This document shows positions 16,470-25,367 of a stretch of 64,000 nt of DNA, piece by piece. Under the pieces are notes generated by a model. It did no database searches, was not told the origin of the DNA, and worked only from the letters and a program-made list of their open reading frames with translations. This DNA comes from Rhodoferax lacus (GTDB taxonomy: Bacteria; Pseudomonadota; Gammaproteobacteria; Burkholderiales; Burkholderiaceae_C). Position 1 is the stretch's first letter. The number at the start of each line of letters is the position of its first letter. A program made the position numbers and the translations under genes. The stretch covers positions 372,001-436,000 of the forward strand of contig NZ_QFZK01000002.1 in NCBI RefSeq assembly GCF_003415675.1, given 5' to 3'.

Positions 16470-17765
16470 ATGCCGGTGATACGCGGCCTGTACTCCCTGG
16501 CCCTGTGGCTGGCGCAGCCGCTGCTGCGCCGCAAGCTGGCGCAGCGTGCGCGGCAGGAGCCGCGCTATGCCCAGGCGGTGGAGCAGCGCTTTGGCCAATA
16601 TAGCCTTCCCCCTGAGCCAGCGGGCGCCAGCCCGGCGCTGGTCTGGCTGCATGCCGTCTCGCTGGGCGAGACACGCGCCGCCGCCGTGCTGATAGCCGCC
16701 CTGCGCGAGCGCCATCCCGGCATGCGCCTCTTGCTCACCCACGGCACGGCCACGGGCTGGGAGCAGGGCACAGCGCTGCTGCAGGCGGGTGATGTGCAGG
16801 TCTGGCAACCCTGGGACACGCCCGCTGCCGTGCAGCGTTTTCTGGCACACTTCAAGCCCCGCTTGGGCCTGCTGATGGAGACCGAAGTCTGGCCCAATAT
16901 GGTGGCCGCCTGTGCCCGCGCGGGCGTGCCGCTGTGCCTGGTCAATGCCCGCATGAGTGAGGCCTCCATGCGCCAGGCCCTGCGGCTGCGCTGGCTGTCG
17001 CGCCCGGCCTACGCCGGCCTGCACACCGTGCTGGCACAAACTGAAGCCGATGCCACGCGCCTGCGTGCCCTGGGTGCCACCGTGCAGGCTGTTACCGGCA
17101 ATCTGAAGTTCGACGCCACGCCCGATGCCGCGCTGCTGGCCCAGGGTCGCGCCTGGCGCGCGAGCAGCACGCGTCCCGTGCTGATGTTCACCAGCTCCCG
17201 CGAAGGTGAGGAGCAGATGCTCATCGATGCCCTGCGGGCCACCCCCATGCCCGGTGTGCAGTGGCTCATCGTGCCGCGCCACCCCCAGCGCTTCGAGGCC
17301 GTAGCGGCGCTGTTCGACGCCGCAGGTTTCAGCGTCTCGCGCCGCTCCGCATGGACGGACGCACCGCAGAGCGCCGAGGTCTGGCTGGGCGATTCCCTGG
17401 GCGAAATGGCGCTCTACTACGGCCTGGCCGATGCGGCCCTGCTGGGTGGCAGCTTCGCGCCCCTGGGCGGGCAGAACCTGATCGAGGCCGCCGCCTGCGC
17501 CAGCCCCGTGCTGATGGGCCCGCACACCTTCAATTTTGCGCAAGCCGCCGAGATGGCAGAGGCTGCCGGTGCGGCCCTGCGCTGCGCGGACCTGCCCGAT
17601 GCCCTGCGCCAATCCAGCAAGCTCCTGGCCGATGCCGCAGCCCTGGCCCACACCCGCCAGGCGGCATTGCAGTGGAGCGTGGCGCACCAGGGTGCCACGC
17701 AGCGCACGCTGGATGCGTTGCAGAAAGTGGATGCACTGCAGGCGATGAATTCTTTGCGGGCTTGA
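16470..17765 (+). CDS. waaA: 3-deoxy-D-manno-octulosonic acid transferase
   Basis: 431 residues. WaaA (KdtA, family GT30) transfers Kdo from CMP-Kdo to lipid IVA at the inner membrane. The N-terminal anchor IRGLYSLALWLAQPLL, the LHAVSLGETRAA motif, LLMETEVWPNM, and SRRSAWTDAPQSAEVWLGDSLGEMALYYGLADAALLGG region (given here by its key WLGDSLGEM) and GGQNLIEAAACASPVLMGPH are all present. I prefer ATG 16470 (GGGGG seven bases upstream). An in-frame TTG at 16431 overlaps the stop of the mutase gene as TTGA and would add 13 residues. The stop codon lies inside the promoter of the downstream riboswitch. Confidence 0.92.
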   Translation: MPVIRGLYSLALWLAQPLLRRKLAQRARQEPRYAQAVEQRFGQYSLPPEPAGASPALVWLHAVSLGETRAAAVLIAALRERHPGMRLLLTHGTATGWEQGTALLQAGDVQVWQPWDTPAAVQRFLAHFKPRLGLLMETEVWPNMVAACARAGVPLCLVNARMSEASMRQALRLRWLSRPAYAGLHTVLAQTEADATRLRALGATVQAVTGNLKFDATPDAALLAQGRAWRASSTRPVLMFTSSREGEEQMLIDALRATPMPGVQWLIVPRHPQRFEAVAALFDAAGFSVSRRSAWTDAPQSAEVWLGDSLGEMALYYGLADAALLGGSFAPLGGQNLIEAAACASPVLMGPHTFNFAQAAEMAEAAGAALRCADLPDALRQSSKLLADAAALAHTRQAALQWSVAHQGATQRTLDALQKVDALQAMNSLRA

Positions 17766-17791
17766 GGGCGCCAGCTTGGGCAGGATAGAAT
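17762..17791 (+). promoter_or_regulatory. Promoter of the glycine riboswitch transcript
   Basis: TTGAGG (17762-17767), an 18-bp spacer and TAGAAT (17786-17791) predict a start near 17798, three bases before the first aptamer stem. The -35 box overlaps the waaA stop codon, so dadA has its own promoter. Confidence 0.55.
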
Positions 17792-17800
17792 CCACCGCTT

Positions 17801-17994
17801 GGTGATCGGGAGAGACTGTGGGCCCAGCCGCACAGCGCCGAAGGAGCAACCGCCCCGGAAACTCTCAGGCAAAAGGACCGATCACCGCAAAGCACTCTGA
17901 AGAGTTGCCGGAGCTAGTCGCACCGGCACACCGCAGGAGCAAGCCGCCCGGCAGCCATGCCAGGCGGTGAATCTCTCAGGTACCAAACAGAGGG
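17801..17994 (+). promoter_or_regulatory. Tandem glycine riboswitch
   Basis: Two glycine aptamers in series. Aptamer 1 is closed by a perfect 9-bp P1, GGTGATCGG (17801-17809) with CCGATCACC (17878-17886). It contains the conserved GGGAGAG, GCCGAAGGAGCAA and CTCTCAGGCAAAAGGACC blocks. Aptamer 2 (about 17893-17994) is closed by CTCTG/CAGAG and contains CGCAGGAGCAA and AATCTCTCAGGTACC. The linker between them is short. Glycine binding should change folding of the 70-base stretch before the dadA ATG at 18062. Direction (on or off) is inferred below from the gene's role. Confidence 0.95.
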
Positions 17995-17997
17995 GGC

Positions 17998-18025
17998 GTA
18001 GGCCGCGCATGGTGCGCAGCCCTAC
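17998..18025 (+). promoter_or_regulatory. Hairpin after the riboswitch (expression-platform candidate)
   Basis: GTAGG (17998-18002) pairs with CCTAC (18021-18025), and GCGC (18005-18008) with GCGC (18014-18017). No U-run follows, so a classical intrinsic terminator is not evident. The GGGGG at the end of aptamer 2 could alternatively pair with CCCC at 18030-18033, which would couple ligand binding to translation initiation. Confidence 0.45.
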
Positions 18026-18061
18026 CCATCCCCTTTGACTGTTTTGGAAAACCTGAGAACC

Positions 18062-19378
18062 ATGCACACGACCCCTGCCCAATCTACTTCCGTGAAATCT
18101 GTTGCCGTGATCGGTGGCGGCATCACCGGCGTCACCACCGCCTACGCCCTGGCCCAGCGCGGCTTTGCCGTCACCCTGTTCGAGAAGCACCGCTACGCGG
18201 CCATGGAAACGTCCTTTGCCAACGGCGGCCAGCTCTCGGCCTCCAACGCCGAGGTCTGGAACCACTGGTCCACCATCGTCAAGGGCCTGAAGTGGATGCT
18301 CAAGAGCGATGCGCCGCTCCTGGTCAACCCCAAGCCCAGCTGGCACAAGCTGTCGTGGTTTGCGGAGTTCATGGGCAACATCCCGCACTACCGCCGCAAC
18401 ACCGTGGAGACCACCCGTCTGGCGGTGGCCGCGCGCGAACACCTGTTTGCCTGGGCCCAGGCCGAAGGCGTGGACTTTGACCTCAAGAAAGAGGGCATCC
18501 TGCACATTTACCGCGACAAAAAGGGTTTTGAGCACGCGGGCAAAGTCTCCGAGCTGCTGGCCCAGGGCGGCCTGCCGCGCCGCGCCGTCACACCCGCCGA
18601 GATGAAGGCCATCGAGCCCACACTGGCGGGTACCTACTACGGTGGCTATTTCACCGAGAGCGACTCCACCGGCGACATCCACAAGTTCACCAGCGGCATG
18701 GCCGCAGCCGCCGAGCGCCTGGGCGTGCAGTGCCGCTATGAGCAGGATGTGGTGGCCCTGCACAGCGACGGCAAGGAAGCCCGCGTCACCGTGCAGGAAG
18801 GCGGCCAGCAAACCGTGCACCACTTCGACAGCGTGGTGGTCTGCGCCGGTGTGGAGAGCCGCAGCTTTGCCGCGCAGCTGGGTGACCGCGTCAACATCTA
18901 CCCGGTCAAGGGCTACTCCATCACCGTCAATCTGCTGGACGCGCACAGCCAGACCTGTGCCCCCACGGTCAGCCTGCTCGATGACGAGACCAAGCTGGTC
19001 ACCAGCCGGCTGGGCGCCGACCGCTTCCGCGTAGCCGGCACGGCCGAGTTCAATGGCTACAACAAAGACATACGCGCCGACCGCATCCGCCCGCTCATTG
19101 AATGGGTGAACCAATGCTTCCCCGGCATCAACACACGCCAGGTGGTGCCATGGGCCGGCCTGCGCCCCATGCTGCCCACCATGATGCCGCGCGTGGGTCC
19201 CGGTCGCCACGCCAATGTGTTCTACAACACCGGCCACGGCCACCTGGGCTGGACGCTGTGCGCGGTGACGGCCGACCTGATCGGCCAGGTGGTGCAGGAT
19301 GCCTACCGGCCCAGCGTCATTACCAGCGCGGTCAAGCCGCAGGTGCGAGCAATCCCAAGCCGAATACCTCAACAGTGA
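18062..19378 (+). CDS. dadA: D-amino-acid dehydrogenase/glycine-oxidase-like FAD enzyme (DadA family)
   Basis: 438 residues from ATG 18062. FAD-dependent deaminating oxidoreductase with an N-terminal dinucleotide motif VAVIGGGITGVTTAYALAQR, the DadA signature SFANGGQLSASNAEVW, substrate-domain TGDIHKFTSG, and a C-terminal FAD-contact region TGHGHLGWTLC. DadA oxidises D-amino acids (classically D-alanine) to 2-oxoacids at the membrane. The glycine riboswitch directly upstream suggests that glycine is a substrate or signal, so a catabolic glycine-oxidising role induced by glycine is plausible. An in-frame TTG at 18035 lies too close to the riboswitch and lacks a good RBS. Confidence 0.88.
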   Translation: MHTTPAQSTSVKSVAVIGGGITGVTTAYALAQRGFAVTLFEKHRYAAMETSFANGGQLSASNAEVWNHWSTIVKGLKWMLKSDAPLLVNPKPSWHKLSWFAEFMGNIPHYRRNTVETTRLAVAAREHLFAWAQAEGVDFDLKKEGILHIYRDKKGFEHAGKVSELLAQGGLPRRAVTPAEMKAIEPTLAGTYYGGYFTESDSTGDIHKFTSGMAAAAERLGVQCRYEQDVVALHSDGKEARVTVQEGGQQTVHHFDSVVVCAGVESRSFAAQLGDRVNIYPVKGYSITVNLLDAHSQTCAPTVSLLDDETKLVTSRLGADRFRVAGTAEFNGYNKDIRADRIRPLIEWVNQCFPGINTRQVVPWAGLRPMLPTMMPRVGPGRHANVFYNTGHGHLGWTLCAVTADLIGQVVQDAYRPSVITSAVKPQVRAIPSRIPQQ

Positions 19379-19441
19379 GAAGCGGTGCGCCTTCCTTCGC
19401 GCTGACTCGCTACACTCGAAGTCAACCACCGAGGTAATGCG

Positions 19442-19864
19442 ATGTCGAGCTATATTGAAGGCGCCCTGGTCAAGGACGAAAAACTGGTACATGTGGGCCA
19501 CATCAGCCTGTGGTCACTCTGGCACTTGTTGGTTGCAGGCGTTGTGTTGATCCCGCTCTTCGGGGCCGGGCTCATCCTGCTGGCCATCGCCTTCGTCCGG
19601 TACAGATCTTTCGAGCTGGGCGTCACGACCAGGCGCGTCATCGTCAAACGCGGCTTCATCAGCCGGCAGACCATCGAGATGAATCTCAGCAAGGTCGAGA
19701 GTGTCCAAGTGGAACAGAGCGCGCTGGGTCGGATCTTCAATTTCGGCACGCTCATCGTTGCAGGTACCGGTGCGTCCCACGCACCGATGACGGGCATTGC
19801 CGAACCCATGGCGTTCCGCAAGGCATTCATCGAGGCGCAAGACAGCGCTAAAAGTGCTGCCTGA
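19442..19864 (+). CDS. Membrane protein with bacterial PH domain
   Basis: 140 residues. Starts at an ATG eight bases after GAGG. Two hydrophobic segments in a hairpin (LWHLLVAGVVLIPLFGAGLI) are followed by a bacterial PH-like domain (~60-120) with the usual VTTRRVIVKRGFISRQTIEMN and VESVQVEQSALGRIFNFGTL strands (YdbS/YdbT-related bPH2). The family is membrane-associated; function unknown. It lies 63 bases after dadA and may have its own promoter. The DNA after it becomes gene-poor. Confidence 0.85.
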   Translation: MSSYIEGALVKDEKLVHVGHISLWSLWHLLVAGVVLIPLFGAGLILLAIAFVRYRSFELGVTTRRVIVKRGFISRQTIEMNLSKVESVQVEQSALGRIFNFGTLIVAGTGASHAPMTGIAEPMAFRKAFIEAQDSAKSAA

Positions 19865-20396
19865 ATAGTCGCAGATGACGGCTCCACTTGGCCCGATTCT
19901 GCAATCGCTTCGGACCATCTGCAGTCACCGGATTGGATTGTCCTTGCTGTCGCTCAAGGCTGGTTGTCGCTCCATTGCAGCCACAGCCAATCTGCTCGGG
20001 ACTTCTCGTAAGGAGTCATAGGGCTGAGGGCCATATTGCCGATCAAGTCCTGGGGTCACAATCGACAGGTGGACTGCAATAAGACGGGACCCGACCGGAA
20101 GCGGGTATCCGTATGTGGCAGCCTTAAGTGCGTCCACCTTCGCCGCGAGGTCTGACAGAAATGCTTCAGATCGGCGCTTCCACCCCCGACATCTGAAGTA
20201 CTGCGGGTGGCAACCTGTCGCCACGGACATGCACTGCCGCGGATGACCGATCTGACCGCTCTCTAGCGGCTGTTGGCAACCTGAGACCGACCGTCAACAA
20301 TGTGTCTACCAGTTCGTCAAAGTGAGCACCCGGAGCCTCTGAGTCAGTGCGAGCATCCAACGCATGGTGCGCAAGTGCACTTTGGCGTAATTCAGT
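19865..20396. other. Gene-poor stretch, possible remnant DNA
   Basis: No convincing gene. Several open frames of 60-112 codons occur on both strands, including a minus frame at 19925-20230 (contains VGSRLIAVHLSIVTPGLDRQ) and one at 20166-20504. None has a clear RBS or a family I recognise. Base composition is more AT-rich and less codon-biased than the neighbours. It resembles decayed or cassette-like intergenic DNA between two intact genes. Confidence 0.5.
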
Positions 20397-20423
20397 TAAA
20401 GCTGGCGGCTTATATCTCGATAT
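20397..20423 (+). promoter_or_regulatory. Sigma-28 (FliA) promoter candidate for the chemoreceptor
   Basis: TAAA (20397-20400), exactly 15 bases, then CTCGATAT (20416-20423), compared with the flagellar consensus TAAA-N15-GCCGATAA. Five of the eight -10 positions match, including the CGATA core. It lies 69 bases ahead of the chemoreceptor ATG at 20492. Chemoreceptor genes are common members of this regulon. Confidence 0.5.
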
Positions 20424-20491
20424 AGTACATCGCTCACTGACGCTTTCCGGCGCAGATGGGCGACCTGAAATAACATACGGTTTCGTCCAAC

Positions 20492-22456
20492 ATGTCGCTT
20501 GCATTGCCCTACGATTTCACACCACCCGAGACGAAGCTGAGGGGTCTGTCTCTCAACGCAAAGATTTGTGTCGCGGCAACCGCATTGGTAGTCATAAGCC
20601 TGGGCATCACGGCTACCGTCATCGGGTTAAAGAGCAGCGTCACAGCGGAAGAGGCGACCATGCAACTGGCCCGCACCTCCGCGCGCGAGGCCGCAGGCGC
20701 CTTGCAAGCCCGTATTGGTACCAATCTCTCAAGTGTGAGTGCGTTGGCAGGGGCCATGGTCAGCACCAAGACAGCCAACATTCCATTGCAGAGGGCGCAG
20801 ATCGGTGAGTTGTCCAAATCTGTCCTGGCCAGTTCCATGGACTTTATTGGCGCTGCCGTGACCTGGGAGGCTAACGCTCTGGATGGCAAAGACGAAGAGT
20901 TTGCCGGCAAAAAGCCCGAGTACGACGCTACGGGTCGGTACATGCCCTATTGGACCCGTAAAACAGATGGCAGCTTGAATGTGGACCCCATCGTGTTTGA
21001 CCCGGCCCCTGGTGCGAATGACTGGTATGACATTCCCAAACGGACGGGCAAAGTCCTGTTTACGGAACCCTATATCTACCCCATTGAGGGCAAAGATGTT
21101 TTGATGGCTTCGTTGGTCGCTCCGATTATGGTTGGCGGAAAGTTTATGGGGGTCGCCAGCGCTGACTTTTCGCTGAACCAATTACGAACGATTTTGTCGG
21201 AACTGAAGGCGGTTGATGGTGCGCATCTGGCCCTGATCTCCAATGCTGGTTTATACGCAAGCCACCCGGAGGCCCAGTTCATCAACAAGAAGGCAGACGA
21301 CATTCCGGCGGCGGGCCTGGACGCCATCAAACAAGGTAAAGCCTACGAGTACCTCGACACGAATGAAGTGGTTCACCTGTTGCAGCCCTTGGTCATCCAC
21401 AAAGACACGCTGCCTTGGAGCGTGCGCATGAGCTTTCCCCATAGCGTTGCCACTGCGTCCTCGCGCCAACTCATTGTTTACGCATTGGTTGCGGCCATCC
21501 TGTGCGCACTGGCAACGGCTGCAATTCTGGTGACAGTTGTGTTTCGTTTGATGCGACCCCTGCGTGCGCTCAGTTTTGCCATGACCAACCTGTCCAGTGG
21601 TGACGCGAATTTGAGCACCCGGCTGGAAGTCAATGGCAATGACGAGCTTTCGGCCATTGGCTCGGGTTTTAACCAGTTTATTGGAAAGATTCGTGGTGTT
21701 TTGGGCCAGGTGCGGAGCAGTGCGGATGGCGTGGCCACCGCCAGCTCGGAAATCGCCCTGGGCAACAATGACCTCAGTGCCCGCACCGAGCAGCAGGCCA
21801 GTGCCTTGCAACAAACGGCGGCGAGCATGGAAGAGCTGAATGCCACCGTTCAACAAAATGCCCAGAATGCCAGTCAGGCCAACCAGTTGGCGATGAATGC
21901 GTCTTCAGTTGCGGTGCAAGGTGGACATATTGTGGGTCAGGTTGTGCAGACTATGAAGGGCATCAATGATTCCTCGCGCAAGATTGCAGACATCATCAGT
22001 GTGATTGACGGCATTGCTTTTCAAACCAATATTTTGGCCCTGAACGCCGCAGTCGAGGCAGCGCGTGCGGGTGAGCAGGGCCGGGGTTTTGCGGTGGTGG
22101 CCAGCGAAGTGAGATCCCTGGCAGGCCGCTCGGCAGAGGCGGCCAAAGAAATCAAATCCTTGATCAGTGCCAGCGTCGAACGTGTGGAGCAAGGGACGTC
22201 ACTCGTGGACAAGGCCGGTGAAACAATGGCGGAGGTCGTGGCCAGCATTCGCCGGGTTACAGACATCATGGGGGAGATCAGCGCTGCCAGCAGTGAGCAA
22301 AGCTCTGGGGTGGCCCAGGTCGGTGAGGCTGTTAAACAAATGGATCAGGCGACCCAGCAAAACGCTGCGCTGGTGGAGCAAATGGCCGCAGCGGCCAGCA
22401 GCCTCAAGTCGCAGGCCGAAGAGTTGGTGAATGTGGTGAGCGTTTTTCGCTTGTAG
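20492..22456 (+). CDS. Methyl-accepting chemotaxis protein (double-Cache sensor)
   Basis: 654 residues. TM1 is [19 protein letters not shown] (~28-46). A periplasmic dCache_1 sensor spans ~50-320 and contains [20 protein letters not shown] and [13 protein letters not shown] strands typical of amino-acid or organic-acid receptors. TM2 is [17 protein letters not shown] (~330-350), followed by HAMP and a long coiled coil with the hairpin [20 protein letters not shown] and [20 protein letters not shown]. The C-terminus ends [11 protein letters not shown], with no CheR pentapeptide. The protein is full length with intact motifs although the flanking DNA looks decayed. Probable ligands cannot be named from sequence. 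Confidence 0.95.
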   Translation: MSLALPYDFTPPETKLRGLSLNAKICVAATALVVISLGITATVIGLKSSVTAEEATMQLARTSAREAAGALQARIGTNLSSVSALAGAMVSTKTANIPLQRAQIGELSKSVLASSMDFIGAAVTWEANALDGKDEEFAGKKPEYDATGRYMPYWTRKTDGSLNVDPIVFDPAPGANDWYDIPKRTGKVLFTEPYIYPIEGKDVLMASLVAPIMVGGKFMGVASADFSLNQLRTILSELKAVDGAHLALISNAGLYASHPEAQFINKKADDIPAAGLDAIKQGKAYEYLDTNEVVHLLQPLVIHKDTLPWSVRMSFPHSVATASSRQLIVYALVAAILCALATAAILVTVVFRLMRPLRALSFAMTNLSSGDANLSTRLEVNGNDELSAIGSGFNQFIGKIRGVLGQVRSSADGVATASSEIALGNNDLSARTEQQASALQQTAASMEELNATVQQNAQNASQANQLAMNASSVAVQGGHIVGQVVQTMKGINDSSRKIADIISVIDGIAFQTNILALNAAVEAARAGEQGRGFAVVASEVRSLAGRSAEAAKEIKSLISASVERVEQGTSLVDKAGETMAEVVASIRRVTDIMGEISAASSEQSSGVAQVGEAVKQMDQATQQNAALVEQMAAAASSLKSQAEELVNVVSVFRL

Positions 22457-22820
22457 CAGGCTCAGACACTGTTTTCAAGAGCAGCCAGTTGTTGCGCCGC
22501 TTCATAGGCTTGCAGGGCTTCCACCGCGGCGGTCATAGTGAACCTGGTTTGATAACTGATCGTTCGCATAGGGCACGATGCCGAAGACCCTGAGCGTCTG
22601 CTCAGAAGGGTTGATCGGTAGCTCCGGATAGCCGACTGTCGGGAGCGGCCGCTCCCAGCCCTTCAGACTCAATCCGAGCGAAAATCCCAATGACTCCTGA
22701 CGCCGCATAAGCGACATACCGGTCTCATGGGTCAGTCCCATTTCCTGCTTGACCCACCAGCCATTGCATCCTGTGACCCACCCCGGTGGAAGCTACGGGA
22801 CTGATTTACCCTTGGGGCCC
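22457..22820. other. Intergenic stretch with only small open frames
   Basis: Minus-strand open frames of 35 codons (22462-22569, ending EAAQQLAALENSV) and 79 codons (22502-22741) are present. Neither has a recognisable domain. The short one has a coding-like amino-acid mix and could be the tail of a deleted gene. TGACCCACC occurs twice near 22750-22780. A start of yigZ inside this stretch (TTG 22749) cannot be excluded. Confidence 0.35.
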
Positions 22821-23417
22821 ATGGCACACAGCATTGCTTCCGCTGCGACAAGCGAACTCCTCATCAAGAAAAGCCGCTTTATCGGCTGTGTCCAACCGGT
22901 GCCTGACCGGGCCAGTGCACAGGCCATGGTTGCCAGCCTCAAAAAACAGCATCCAGCTGCCGCCCACGTCTGTTGGGCGTTGATGGCCGGAGGGCATTCT
23001 GCTGCGGTTGATGACGGTGAGCCCAGTGGCACGGCAGGAAAGCCGATGCTGGAGGTGCTTCGCCACCAGGATCTGGACGGCGTACTCGCCACCGTGGTTC
23101 GCTACTACGGCGGTATCCAGTTGGGGGCGGGCGGCCTGGTGCGGGCTTACACCGACTGTGTGGCGCAGGCACTCAAGGGCGCAGCCAAGACGCCCATCGT
23201 CAAGGTCCGAACACTGCAGTGTGCCGTGCCCTATGCGATGGAGGGGCTGTTGCGCAGAGTGCTTGAAGCGGCAGGCGGTGCCCTGCTTGGTGTCGAGCAC
23301 GGTGCTGCGGTGGCGATGACGTTCAGCATGGATGTGGCTGCTGCCGATGCCCTGGTGGCCCATTTGAATGAAGTGGGCCAAGGCCGGATTGTGTGGCTGG
23401 ACTTCAACGGGTCCTGA
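22821..23417 (+). CDS. yigZ: YigZ/IMPACT family protein (UPF0029)
   Basis: 198 residues from ATG 22821. The IMPACT N-terminal domain is recognisable by ELLIKKSRFIGCVQPV, HVCWALMAGG, DDGEPSGTAGKPMLEVL (the DDGEPSGTAG motif is diagnostic) and ATVVRYYGGIQLGAGGLVRAY. The C-terminal DUF1949-like domain spans ~130-195. Homologues are linked to translation control or nucleic-acid binding; the bacterial role is not well defined. An in-frame TTG at 22749 would add 24 residues without family character. Confidence 0.9.
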   Translation: MAHSIASAATSELLIKKSRFIGCVQPVPDRASAQAMVASLKKQHPAAAHVCWALMAGGHSAAVDDGEPSGTAGKPMLEVLRHQDLDGVLATVVRYYGGIQLGAGGLVRAYTDCVAQALKGAAKTPIVKVRTLQCAVPYAMEGLLRRVLEAAGGALLGVEHGAAVAMTFSMDVAAADALVAHLNEVGQGRIVWLDFNGS

Positions 23418-23569
23418 AGCATTTTTACGAACGCTTCGAGGCGGCCTTTGCCGCCGCCTGCCGGGGCGCGAGAGAGCTGACGCTCACTCTGTCCGATCCG
23501 TTGGAGGCCATACGCATCGGCTTTGCTATCACACGGTCCTTGAAGACCGGCTTGCCAGAGGTGGTCTGA
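23414..23569 (+). pseudogene. Orphan coding-like tail after yigZ
   Basis: In the frame shifted by two relative to yigZ, about 50 codons are open and protein-like: FYERFEAAFAAACRGARELT, then DPLEAIRIGFAITRSLKTGL, ending at TGA 23567-23569. There is no start codon with an RBS. It may be the C-terminal remnant of a lost gene or a chance frame. I do not recognise the family. Confidence 0.25.
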
Positions 23570-23615
23570 GGCCAGACCATTCTCAGGATGGTGCCTGCAT
23601 TTGGCGGCCCCGTTC

Positions 23616-24959
23616 CTACTGCGCCAGTTGCGCGTTGATGGGCTGCAGGTCTTCGTCCTTGAGCAAGCCACTGGCCTGGCGCAGCTTGAGGCCACCCATC
23701 AGCACGTCATAGCGCGCCTTGGCCAGTGTGGCCTTGGTGCTGTAGAGCTGGCTTTGCGAATTGAGCACGTCAATGTTGATCTTCACACCCACCTGGTAGC
23801 CCAGCTTGTTGGCGTCCAGGGCGCTCTGGCTGGAGACCTCGGCGGCCTCGTAGGCCTTCACCTGCGACAGGCCGGACTGCACGCCAAAAAAGGCCGTGCG
23901 TGTGGCTTGCGCCACGGTGCGTTTGGCGGCGTCCAGGTCACTGCGGGCCTTGTCTTCCAGGGCCAGGGTTTCCTTCACGCGGTTCTGGATGGCGTAGCCG
24001 GCAAACAGCGGCAGGTTGAAGCTCAGGCCCACGCTGGCCACGTTGGTGGTGTAGCTACCGTTGGTGGTGGAGCTGCCATTGTTGTTGGCGGCGCTGTAGC
24101 TGCCGGTCAGGTCCAGGGTGGGCTTGTGGCCGTCCTGGGCTTTTTCGGTTTCCAGCTTGGCTACTTCCAGCGCAATGCCGGCCTGCTGGATGGCGGGGTT
24201 GTTGGCCTCGGACTGCTGCACCCACTGGTTCACATCGGCCGGCTGCACTTCGCCCAGCACAACCGGGGCACGCAGGGGCTTCGGAGCGGTGCCGCTTTTG
24301 CCCACCAGCTGGTCCAGGGTGAGGGACTTCACGCGCAAATCGTTGTCGGCGGCCAGTTCCTGGGCCACGGTCAAATCAAAACGGGCCTGGGCGTCGCGGG
24401 TGTCCACGATGGTGGAGGTGCCGACTTCAAAATTGCGCTTGGCCGAGGCCAGCTGTTCGGCCACGGCATCTTTTTGGCTGCGCAAAAAGGTCAGTGTGTC
24501 GGTAGCGGCCAGCACATCAAAGTACGCCTGGCTGATACGCACGATCAGGTCCTGGTCGGCGGCCACCAGTTGGGCCTGCGCAATCTCGCTGCTCTTTTTG
24601 CCCTGCGCATAGGTGGCCCAGTTGCCGGGCCGGTACAGGGGTTGCGAGGCAGAGAGGGTGGCCGACTGCGTGTTGAAGCTGCGCCCGCTGAGCGTCGACA
24701 GCGAGCTGTCTTGGTTGGTCTGGCTGGCGCCTGCACCCAGGTTGACCGTGGGCAGAATGCCGGCCTTGCTTTGGTCGCCCTTGGCTACCGTGGCCAGCGC
24801 CTGCGCTTTGGCGGACTGGTACGTGGCATCAAAATCCTTGGCCGCGTTGTACAACTCCACCAGACTTTGCGCCTGTGCCGCACTCGCAAAGCCTGCGCCC
24901 AGGGCAACCAGCAAAGGCAGGCAAGAGGGGCGGGGCTTGGCGGTTCGGGTGCGGTTCAT
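23616..24959 (-). CDS. tolC: TolC-family outer-membrane channel
   Basis: 447 residues with a signal peptide (LPLLVALGAGFASAAQAQS) and two outer-membrane-efflux repeats typical of TolC: SLVELYNAAKDFDATYQSAK at the start of repeat 1, and NPAIQQAGIALEVAKLETEK and ANKLGYQVGVKINIDVLNSQ in repeat 2. It forms the trimeric exit duct for RND and ABC exporters. It is last in the minus-strand series tetR, membrane-fusion protein, RND pump, pcm, rhodanese, so the RND pump encoded upstream is its likely partner. Gap to the rhodanese gene is 45 bases. Confidence 0.95.
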   Translation of the reverse strand: MNRTRTAKPRPSCLPLLVALGAGFASAAQAQSLVELYNAAKDFDATYQSAKAQALATVAKGDQSKAGILPTVNLGAGASQTNQDSSLSTLSGRSFNTQSATLSASQPLYRPGNWATYAQGKKSSEIAQAQLVAADQDLIVRISQAYFDVLAATDTLTFLRSQKDAVAEQLASAKRNFEVGTSTIVDTRDAQARFDLTVAQELAADNDLRVKSLTLDQLVGKSGTAPKPLRAPVVLGEVQPADVNQWVQQSEANNPAIQQAGIALEVAKLETEKAQDGHKPTLDLTGSYSAANNNGSSTTNGSYTTNVASVGLSFNLPLFAGYAIQNRVKETLALEDKARSDLDAAKRTVAQATRTAFFGVQSGLSQVKAYEAAEVSSQSALDANKLGYQVGVKINIDVLNSQSQLYSTKATLAKARYDVLMGGLKLRQASGLLKDEDLQPINAQLAQ

Positions 24960-25004
24960 GAAAAGCTTTCGTGTAGACGGAAATCGGCTGTGTGTCGGGT
25001 GGGG

Positions 25005-25346
25005 TCAGTAGGTGGCCAGTGTGGGGTCCACTTCGGCGGCCCAGGCATGGATGCCGCCGGCAATGTTGGCCACGTTCTCATAGCCGCGGCTGGCCAGGAA
25101 CTGCGCCACCTGCATGCTGCGCCCGCCGTGGTGGCACAGGCAGGCTATGGGGCGCTGCGGGTCCAGCTCGGACAGGCGCAAGGGCACCGTGCCCATGGGG
25201 ATGGTCAGCAGGGTGAAGCCCTCGGCCTTCACGCTGGCAATCTGCAGCTCGGAGGGCTCGCGCACGTCCAGCACCACCGGTGCGCTGTCCGGGCCCACCT
25301 GCTGCAGCCAGGCGCTCAACTCACTAGGGCGAAATTGTGTAATCAC
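25005..25346 (-). CDS. Single-domain rhodanese-like sulfurtransferase
   Basis: 113 residues from a GTG start. One rhodanese domain with LDVREPSELQIASV and the active-site loop CLCHHGGRSMQVAQFL, where the second Cys of CLC is the probable persulfide-carrying residue. Cytoplasmic, no signal peptide. Such GlpE-like proteins move sulfane sulfur; substrate unknown. It sits between pcm and tolC with gaps of 21 and 45 bases, an arrangement that makes one transcript likely. Confidence 0.9.
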   Translation of the reverse strand: MITQFRPSELSAWLQQVGPDSAPVVLDVREPSELQIASVKAEGFTLLTIPMGTVPLRLSELDPQRPIACLCHHGGRSMQVAQFLASRGYENVANIAGGIHAWAAEVDPTLATY

Positions 25347-25367
25347 AGGGGGTAATCCTCGTCGGGT

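Noticed and set aside
17998-18025. Intrinsic terminator after the glycine riboswitch
   Set aside because: The stem is good but no run of T follows; listed only as a possible expression platform.
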